A stretch of DNA of 60,000 nt from Antedon mediterranea. Taxonomy: Eukaryota; Echinodermata; Crinoidea; Comatulida; Antedonidae. Both the position numbers and the translations under genes were made by a program. The stretch lies in assembly GCF_964355755.1 (NCBI RefSeq), contig NC_092671.1:2152501-2212500 (forward strand). The letters are read 5' to 3'. Under the pieces are notes generated by a model. That model made no database searches. It saw nothing but the letters and a program-made list of their open reading frames with translations, and was not told where the DNA came from. Of the stretch, positions 54,101-60,000 are shown piece by piece; the first letter of the stretch is position 1; each line of letters opens with the position of its first letter.

Positions 54101-57100
54101 TGGCATTATGCAATGCAATAATGATGACATCATAATAATACCTCAACAGCACGAGTGTTGAACTCATTTGTTCCTTTAACTTGGAATACTCGAGTTCCAC
54201 CTGAAAAACTTTTGTCCTTTTCTGAAGAGTTTTTGAAACCACTTGCCTTGCCACCCTAAAACAAAAACAATATTGGTCAAAATAAATGCGAATTAGACTC
54301 ATTTCTTATAGTGTTAGTTGTATTGAGAATATAGATATTGCATAATGGTAAAGCCGGTTTTCTACTAGGACGCAACGCAAGGAAATAAGCCTAATGCAAG
54401 TGAATTGACCAATCACAAGCGAAAATTCAGATAATACATCACTTGTGATTGATAAATTGCTCACGTCGCTTTACGTCCTAGTCATGCGTTGGTAATAAAG
54501 TGAACAACTTGGCTATTTTTATGGCGTTAACTGCTCTACTATTAGTCACATGACACTATCTACTGTGCCATATATATGTTTTTTAACTCTCTTTGCTTCG
54601 TCCTTTGGATGGGATGTAAAGTCATTACTGTGTACATACAGTGAACTTTGTACACTATTCAAAATTAAGGGATCGTCTCTTAGTGAGCTAATCTTGTAGA
54701 TGCTGCACTGTTGCTGTAGAGGGCCTAATCTGAATTTCTTTACTTTCCAGTTAAGGTTGAGGATGATAATAATTACATTTATACATTTACATAAATATTA
54801 ATAGTTGATAGTCATGCCTAAAAACAACTGATGACGACTGAATCATGCTACTAAAGTCATAACATTCCAATTGTACAATAACATAATCCTTAATTAAAAA
54901 AAAAAAAATATTATTACTGTTATTTTTACTAGTAAAAAAAAACACCAAATAATTAAATGATATGTACAGTATGTATACTATCACCCAAACCTAAAAACAA
55001 CCCATGGTTCAACCCAAATCTTTAAATAATCTGATCAGCTCAGATAAAGTATACCACTTTTAATGTTTAATGTAATGATATGTAATTTAAATATTACTAA
55101 TAAACACATTTAAATCATATTTAGATTAGTAGAAAATAATAATAATCAGAAATGAATTACATGCTTCATTAGAATTAGTAAATTAAATCATATTTTTAAA
55201 TTTTTTAAATATAATGTTAACCATATAACATTAAACCATTTAATTTACCTCAATAATCATATCTTCTCTAATATGTTTAGCAAAAATTAAATTTATTAAA
55301 AAAATTTATAATATGTTTCAATCATTTTTTTCTTATTCTAGGATATACATTTTGAAATAACCTTCTAGAAATTAATTAATCAGATAATATCAAAGTTATG
55401 ATTATTATCAAAGAAAAATTTGGATTGAAATTGTACAATGTATCATGGGAAGTTCTAACACACAAACAATTCTAGGAGCAATCGGTATGAAATAACAAAC
55501 CATAAAACCACTATTTCTATATCAAACTTGTTAGTGGTGTTTGTGGAAAGGGCAAGTTGAAAAAAGGGTAGTAGCAGAAGGGAAAGTTAAAGAAAGAAGA
55601 CATTATATAAAGGGAAAGGTAAAGAAAGAAAAACTTTTAAAAAGGAAAGTTAAAGAAAAGAGAAGTTATAGAAAGGAGAAGATACAGAAAGGAGAAGATA
55701 CAGAAAGGAGAAGTTACAGAAAGGAGAAGTTACAGAAAGGAGAAGTTACAGAAAGGAGAAGTTACAGAAAGGAGAAGTTACAGAAAGGAGAAGTTACAGA
55801 AAGGAGAAGTTACAGAAAGGAGAAGTTATAGAAAGGAGAAGTTACAGAAAGGAGAAGTTACAGAAAGGAGAAGTTACAGAAAGGAGAAGTTACAGAAAGG
55901 AGAAGATACAGAAAGGAGAAGATACAGAAAGGAGAAGATACAGAAAGGAGAAGTTACAGAAAGGAGAAGTTACAGAAAGGAGAAGTTACAGAAAGGAGAA
56001 GTTACAGAAAGGAGAAGTTACAGAAAGGAGAAGTTACAGAAAGGAGAAGTTACAGAAAGAAGAAGTTACAGAAAGGAGAAGTTACAGAAAGGAGAAGTTA
56101 CAGAAAGGAGAAGTTATAGAAAGGAGAAGTTACAGAAAGGAGAAGTTACAGAAAGGAGAAGTTACAGAAAGGAGAAGTTACAGAAAAGAGAAGTTATAGA
56201 AAGGAGAAGATACAGAAAGGAGAAGTTACAGAAAGGAGAAGTTACAGAAAGGAGAAGTTATAGAAAGGAGAAGTTACAGAAAGGAGAAGTTACAGAAAGG
56301 AGAAGTTACAGAAAGGAGAAGTTACAGAAAGGAGAAGTTATAGAAAGGAGAAGTTACAGAAAGGAGAAGTTACAGAAAGGAGAAGTTACAGAAAGGAGAA
56401 GTTACAGAAAGTAAAGGTTATATAGAAAGAAAAAGTTATAGAAGGGAAAAAAATACAGGGATAGTTGAAGAAAGAGAAGGTTGCAAAAGGGTGTAGTGAA
56501 ACAGTAGTGACAGAAAGTAAGTGCAGAAAAGAGTTGCAGAAAGAAGGAGAGAAGAAGTACCTTATGTATGATAAGTTTACCCTTGAATAGAGAACAGAAA
56601 TGTGGAGGTTCTTTACCCATCTGGCATCGAACCTAGAAAATTTAATTTCTGAATGATAAGAAAAAGATCAAAATAAGAAAATGCTGCACGAATCTGTGAA
56701 TGGTGAACAGAAACCGTATCTTGTAAAAATAGTTTTGATTTTAATCGAGAAAATTATATCGGGCTGTTTGAATTATGGTATTTATTTGGAATGAGAAAAG
56801 ATTTTTTAACGGACAGAATTAAACTGCAAAGAAATTAAGCAGTACTGTAGCCTATTGTAAGATTAAACAAGACAAAGCTTCTAATCACCATTACAGAGGG
56901 CAGCAGACAAGTGACAGCAGACGCCTTACCTTGTGGATGACTAACTTTCCTTTGAAGATTTGTAAGAAATGATTTGGTTCTTTACCTTGTACTACACGGA
57001 TCTAAATAACATGCAAGCACGCACGGCAAAAAACATCGAACATTATTTGGGTATCAAGTTCGAAAACATATAGATGAAGAGAATATAATATTGATACATA

Positions 57101-58517
57101 CAATTCTATTCGATATTTGGTCATAAATCATAACATTATAAATTGTTATCAGATTCTAGAATTTAGATCAAATAAAGTATAATATCTTGTTTTGGATAAC
57201 TGAATTATTTTCCTAATGCGGACAATCGCATTTATCATATTTCCAAATTTGAAATATCTTACAAAAAGCATATAAAAAGCTATTGTTCAAAAAATCAAAA
57301 GGAATAAAAAAATATTATTGATTGATTAGTTTAATTTCTGTGTTGCAATCGTTACCTGTACTGGGGCACCACCATACTTATCATCAAGCTCAGTGGATTT
57401 AAGAGCTGCTGTTCCTGATTCATCTTTTGAAGATTCACGACCCTGTTAAATGATAACTACACACATTAGTACAAAATGCAATAATAGCTATCTAGGATAG
57501 ACACGGTGGAACTTGTAGCAGGCATTTATGCACATATTCTATCAAATTTATAACAAAATATTGGGTATAACATACCAGCCAGTAGTAGATGATGTATTGT
57601 TCACGACTTCGCTGGCGATATGTATATAAAATAACGTAAGAGTCTCCGCCAAAAAACTGACCATACAGCTGCTTCTCAAGTGGTACCAAATCGAAGTTCT
57701 CAACACGCCAGATCTGAAGGGAAAAAGTTAAAATAAATTAGTTATTCATCAAAATGTTCTGCGCATTCAGATGAAGTTTCTATAGCTCTTTCAATATGTT
57801 TACCTCTTTAGTAGTGTACCTCATTTGATTGCTTGGTAATTTTGTACATACATGACTGCACTGATATGAGCATAATATTTGTCCTTTGTTGCATGCCATG
57901 AATAAATTTTACCTAGCACCTACCTAGTATCAATTTATATCAGTAAATCCCTGTCCACACTATCAACAAAATGTGATGTGCCCATATATGGACATGATCA
58001 CTACCATATTTCGGCACAACTAGTTTGATAGTGTAGAGAGAGCTTTAGACCAACTTATTAAACATCACAGACTTAACTTGCTATGTATCATTTAAAAAAA
58101 AGATTACCTCAATCTTTCCGTCACCAGCATCAAACATTTTCAACTGTGCAGCCATTGAGGGGTCGGCTTCAAGGTCAGAGGTCTTGACCTGGTGAAGGGT
58201 GCTGGCATCAAACTTCTTTTGTTGAACACGGGCTGCAATTTGAAAAAAACTTTTCGTTAAACAATAAAACATTTAAATAGTAATTAATTTAAATACAACA
58301 GAATTATTTATGCCCATTCAGATTTAATTATTAACTGTGAAATGAAATAAAATAAATTACCAACTCCTCTTCCAACGGTGAACGTCTTTCCAGGTCCGCT
58401 CACATCTCCTTTATCACGCCAATTCTTAAAGATGGCTTTGAATTGAGCTGGCTCACCGTTTTCTATCACTGTGGTTACTGGGGTGTGAGGTGGGTATTTC
58501 TTTGCCTTGATAAAACC
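48012..58517 (-). CDS. VIL1: Villin, C-terminal half (end of G3, G4-G6, headpiece); 5' end off window
   Basis: Fifteen exons on the minus strand (58517-58361, 58232-58108, 57713-57576, 57442-57356, 57001-56930 or 56632-56561, 54255-54142, 53773-53690, 53546-53488, 53272-53176, 51901-51764, 51322-51131, 50866-50795, 48637-48524, 48125-48012) join in frame to about 520 residues. Gelsolin-repeat signatures include [13 protein letters not shown] (end of G3), [17 protein letters not shown] (G4), [11 protein letters not shown] with FLWCGK (G5), and [11 protein letters not shown] with [15 protein letters not shown] (G6). A linker leads to the headpiece: [20 protein letters not shown], then [12 protein letters not shown] and [15 protein letters not shown], with the three core Phe and the Trp present. 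By family it bundles, caps and severs actin under calcium and phosphoinositide control in microvilli. Vertebrate villins are about 820 residues, so about 300 N-terminal residues lie to the right. The symbol denotes family: VIL1, VILL and AVIL are vertebrate paralogues. Confidence 0.95.
48524..48637 (-). CDS. VIL1: Villin exon: linker and headpiece N-terminal subdomain
   Basis: 38 codons, phase 0-0, starting [11 protein letters not shown] and ending [11 protein letters not shown] at donor GTAAAA. Reading on past the donor gives a frame to 48377 that is not villin-like, while splicing restores VDPTKKE-LYLSD, as in other headpieces. Confidence 0.95.
49265..49383. mobile_element. MITE-2 family copy 1 (Harbinger-like)
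   Basis: Inverted ends CGCTTGGTTCCCACTAGGAT and GTGGGAACAAAGCT are preceded by TAA and followed by TAA. The core carries GCTTGTGATTGGTCAACTTA and its imperfect inverse TTGAACAATCATGATG. Confidence 0.65.
49528..49651. mobile_element. MITE-2 family copy 2
   Basis: It starts CTCCCACTAGGATGCAAGGC, continues TTTGACCAATCACAAGTGAT and ends CTCTAGTGCGAACCAACCC. It shares the organisation of copies 1 and 3. Confidence 0.65.
50283..50706. repeat. 20-22 bp minisatellite, about twenty copies
   Basis: The unit GTGACTAGTGCCCAGCCTAG plus AC (variants GCTCAGCC, GCCAAAAC) repeats with moderate divergence in the villin intron. It contains ACTAGT. Non-coding. Confidence 0.93.
50795..50866 (-). CDS. VIL1: Villin exon: G6-headpiece linker
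   Basis: 24 codons, phase 0-0, encoding [20 protein letters not shown] then ITKL. Polar, helix-prone linker between repeat G6 and the headpiece. Donor GTAAGT. Confidence 0.9.
51131..51322 (-). CDS. VIL1: Villin exon: repeat G6, second part
   Basis: 64 codons, phase 0-0. [44 protein letters not shown] and [12 protein letters not shown] match the end of gelsolin repeats. Acceptor ATCAG, donor GTGAGT. Confidence 0.96.
51764..51901 (-). CDS. VIL1: Villin exon: repeat G6, first part
   Basis: 46 codons, phase 0-0. [19 protein letters not shown] then [14 protein letters not shown] carry the DDVMLLD-type signature of gelsolin repeats, with acidic calcium-site candidates. Confidence 0.96.
52101..53029. 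mobile_element. Harbinger-like non-autonomous element (929 bp, TAA duplication)
   Basis: Perfect inverted ends start CGCCCGTATTCTTAAACCGG and extend over about 38 bp (ACTTTAGTCGTAGTTCGA). TAA flanks both sides (52098-52100, 53030-53032). The subterminal zone repeats TCGAACT and AGTCGAA motifs. No transposase frame. It lies in the villin intron between the G5 and G6 exons. Confidence 0.85.
53176..53272 (-). CDS. VIL1: Villin exon: end of repeat G5
   Basis: 97 nt. The first base completes a split Val codon, then [20 protein letters not shown] and [12 protein letters not shown]. It matches the EGxEPxxFWxxLGGK block of gelsolin repeats. Donor GTAAGT. Confidence 0.95.
53488..53546 (-). CDS. VIL1: Villin exon: repeat G5 helix
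   Basis: 59 nt encoding [19 protein letters not shown] plus two bases of Val. The long helix follows the WxG(K/T) strand. Donor GTAAGG. Confidence 0.92.
53690..53773 (-). CDS. VIL1: Villin exon: repeat G5 core strands
   Basis: 28 codons, phase 0-0, encoding [20 protein letters not shown] then QVFLWCGK. LNSNDxF is the G5 calcium-binding and core signature. Confidence 0.95.
54142..54255 (-). CDS. VIL1: Villin exon: G4-G5 junction
   Basis: 38 codons, phase 0-0. [20 protein letters not shown] then [18 protein letters not shown]. TRLFQVxG...TRAxEV is the start of repeat G5. It follows directly on either alternative 72-nt exon in frame. Confidence 0.95.
54352..54492. mobile_element. MITE-2 family copy 3
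   Basis: Flanked by TAA (54349-54351 and 54493-54495). Ends AGCCGGTTTTCTACTAGGAC and GTCCTAGTCATGCGTTGG. The core AATTGACCAATCACAAGCG is paired with CACTTGTGATTGATAAATT. Confidence 0.7.
55655..56410. repeat. 16-bp purine-rich minisatellite, about 45 copies
   Basis: The unit GTTACAGAAAGGAGAA (variants GATACAG, GTTATAG) repeats almost without interruption. In the villin transcript it reads TTCTCCTTTCTGTAAC, a pyrimidine tract plus a branch-point-like CTGTAAC with no AG. The left shoulder (55556-55655) is a degenerate extension. The array begins about 150 bases downstream of the donor of the second alternative exon. Open frames across it are artefacts. Confidence 0.95.
56561..56632 (-). CDS. 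VIL1: Villin alternative exon 5b (repeat G4)
   Basis: 72 nt, phase 0-0, acceptor TTTTCTAG, donor GTACTT. It encodes [20 protein letters not shown] then IIHK. It shares 15 of 24 residues with exon 5a, 297 bp upstream in the gene, at equivalent positions (GKEPxHF, FKGKL, HK). Third-position differences with preserved protein suggest function, not a decaying copy. It corresponds to the VVQGKEPAHLMSLF segment of gelsolin G4. Confidence 0.85.
56930..57001 (-). CDS. VIL1: Villin alternative exon 5a (repeat G4)
   Basis: 72 nt, phase 0-0, acceptor TTATTTAG, donor GTAAGG. It encodes [20 protein letters not shown] then VIHK, the closer match to the family consensus VVQGKEP. The upstream polypyrimidine tract is weak and interrupted by TGCATG, which suits a regulated exon. 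Confidence 0.92.
57010..57015 (-). promoter_or_regulatory. TGCATG (RBFOX-type) site before exon 5a
   Basis: On the transcript strand UGCAUG lies 9-14 nt upstream of the exon 5a boundary, within the acceptor region. RBFOX proteins bind UGCAUG, and upstream binding usually represses the following exon in other animals. A 6-mer can occur by chance, so the role is inferred. Confidence 0.35.
57356..57442 (-). CDS. VIL1: Villin exon: repeat G4 helix
   Basis: 29 codons, phase 0-0: [20 protein letters not shown] then DKYGGAPVQ. It matches the long helix and GGxPVQ turn that precede the RVVQGKEP strand. Donor GTAACG. Confidence 0.94.
57576..57713 (-). CDS. VIL1: Villin exon: repeat G4 core
   Basis: 46 codons, phase 0-0. 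[33 protein letters not shown] and EQYIIYYWL are the canonical gelsolin-repeat strands. GGDSY holds the calcium-ligand Asp. Confidence 0.97.
57945..58048 (+). mobile_element. MITE-1 family copy in a villin intron
   Basis: Left end CCTGTCCACACTATCAA, core ATGTGATGTGCCCATATATG, right end GTTTGATAGTGTAGAGAG plus AGCTTTA. Short form, about 100 bp. Confidence 0.8.
58108..58232 (-). CDS. VIL1: Villin exon: G3-G4 linker
   Basis: 125 nt. The first two bases complete an Ala codon, then [40 protein letters not shown] and E. It matches the linker ending in the MxDDGxGxxxxW region before G4. Confidence 0.94.
58361..58517 (-). CDS. VIL1: Villin exon: end of repeat G3 (most 5' exon seen)
   Basis: 157 nt, 52 codons plus one base: [40 protein letters not shown] and [17 protein letters not shown] and the FKxxFKNW block are typical of villin G3. 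Acceptor CTATAG at 58518-58519. The preceding exon was not found in the remaining 1.5 kb. Confidence 0.95.
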
Positions 58518-60000
58518 CTATAGTGATGGTATGGGTAACAAACTATAAAGTTAATTATTTTATCACAATCAATTTGAGAATTATTGACAATTTAACATTA
58601 AATTATTATTAAAATAAATGCTTACAAATTCAAGAATGTAAAAAATACAAATGACAAAAATGTGCACATCAAGAAAAAAAACAAAAGAAAAATGAACCAA
58701 ATATTTACCAGTTAAATCTGAAACTAAATCAATGACTAAATACATTACAAAAATATACAGAATAACTAATATATAAATAAAAACAAATTAGTCTACTACT
58801 TAAAAACATGAGAAAGTAACATTTATACACAAAACAAAGTTTATCATTGTGAAACCTAAATAAAATCTTATATATAAACTTATATTAAGCTCTGTCTAAA
58901 CAATCAAACTTTATGTGACATAAAAATGTAATGTGCCCATATATGGACATAACATATTTGGGCATATCACCACCATATTTGGGGATATCACACTTTTTTT
59001 TGTCAAACTAGTTTGATAGTGTAGATACAATGTATGGTATTTGAAGTCTATGTACTCTATACTTAGTTCATAATATGTGTATTATAATTTATTTACGTAG
59101 TAACTATTTTTATAATTGTGCTTAACTAATACCCCTACTAATTTCATATACCCAGATACTTACCTTTATTCTACATACAAACCATTGGCAAGTGGAAGGT
59201 TCAAAGGTCATAGTTCACAGCGAAATATCATGTCTTTTCAAAATTTCTTACAGAATTTCACCAAAAGGGTAAATTAGGAAATTGCATGACGGAAATGAAT
59301 AAGAGAAGGTGAAGAAAACAGAGAAAATGTGAATGAATTTTTGTTTTGATGTATGGAAATTTAATGAGAATAAATAGTGGTATTTAAAATGATTGATGCA
59401 TTTGTTATTAAAAAAAAAATGTAAAGTATTATTTTTTTGCGCAAGCAATTTAAAAATTTACACAAAAATTTATATTCAGATTTCTGCACAATATTATTAT
59501 GTAAAATTATTAGAATTAGTAAAAACGTTCCAATATTAGAAATATTGTAGTATTAGGAGAAACAGCGGGATTGTTACCAAAATAGATAAATATTAAATAA
59601 AAATAAAATAAATAAATATTCTGTATTATGCATAAAGTTATTAATACAATATTAAAGGTACCATTCTTTGTGGGGTTGCTGTTATAGTATGCAAAATTAT
59701 GAATTTTTATTTTACCAAAATTAGTAATTACTAGTTCCTGATATATGTTTATATTATAAATATTACAATAATACATATTATGTGACTTAACAAAAATGTA
59801 TAATGCTGTGAAGTGATTAGCTTGTAAAAGAATTTAGTGAGTAGTGGATAAGTAGTGAATACGGAAGGAAGAGTAGAAAAGAACAGTTGTTTGTTTAGCA
59901 TATGATTAGCATTAAATAATATATATATATATATATATATTTATTTAGAGTAAAGATTTCATGCAGGTAAAAGGTAGTCTTTAAGCAATTATTTAGATAT
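58518..60000 (-). other. Villin intron, continuing beyond the window
   Basis: It contains a MITE-1 copy (58886-59030), an unproven exon candidate at 59164-59211, and an (AT)n microsatellite at about 59917-59941. No further gelsolin-repeat exon is visible. Confidence 0.6.
58886..59030 (-). mobile_element. MITE-1 family copy in a villin intron, long form
   Basis: Left end TAAGCTCTGTCTAAACAATC, core GTGCCCATATATGGACATAA and CACCACCATATTTGGGGATA, right end CAAACTAGTTTGATAGTGTA. Confidence 0.8.

Larger units (their letters stand above)
54256..56560 (-). other. Villin intron downstream of the alternative exon pair
   Basis: 2.3 kb. It holds MITE-2 copy 3 (54352-54492), an AT-rich middle section with nothing recognised (54500-55540) and the 16-bp purine/pyrimidine minisatellite (55655-56410). 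Confidence 0.7.

Noticed and set aside
55541-55831. 96-codon Lys/Glu/Arg-rich ORF
   Set aside because: It is a translation of the purine-rich minisatellite. Other frames behave the same way.

Overview
This is a window of animal nuclear DNA. Both protein-coding genes are split by GT-AG introns, the sequence is AT-rich, and most of the space is introns filled with minisatellites, small DNA transposons and non-LTR retrotransposons. The protein sequences and transposon mix suit a marine invertebrate, perhaps an echinoderm or another non-vertebrate deuterostome. That taxonomic guess is inference and weakly supported.

Layout. (1) Positions 98-237 (+) hold the last coding exon of an unrecognised gene with a CxxC zinc-knuckle-like motif, followed by its 3' UTR. 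(2) Positions 5646-36592 (+) hold a complete nine-exon gene for a small CTD phosphatase (SCP/CTDSP/CTDSPL family), 276 residues, with its DLDET catalytic motif intact. Its 18 kb third intron carries a nearly intact Jockey/CR1-type LINE with tandem 5' monomers, a hAT-like element, a pogo-like element, an internally deleted RTE-type LINE and a 25-copy minisatellite built on TGCATGCA. (3) Positions 36593-48011 are intergenic. They hold an array of CCATCTAGTGG motifs that match the reverse complement of the CTCF core, several other tandem repeats, a tRNA-derived SINE, and a 43.7-46.3 kb block of nested palindromes that encloses a LINE fragment. (4) Positions 48012-58517 (-) hold the C-terminal half of a villin (end of gelsolin repeat 3, repeats 4-6 and the headpiece). 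The N-terminal exons lie beyond the right edge.

Most notable points. Villin and an SCP phosphatase sit side by side, tail to tail. The human genome has three such neighbouring pairs (VIL1-CTDSP1, VILL-CTDSPL, AVIL-CTDSP2), so this looks like the unduplicated ancestral linkage. Within villin repeat 4 there are two adjacent 72-nt exons of identical phase that encode alternative versions of the same 24-residue segment. One has a TGCATG (RBFOX-type) site just before its acceptor. The other is followed by about 45 copies of a pyrimidine-rich 16-mer in the transcript sense. I found no CRISPR array, operon or other prokaryotic system, and no wholly new system. The exon pair with its flanking repeat array is the best candidate for undescribed regulation.
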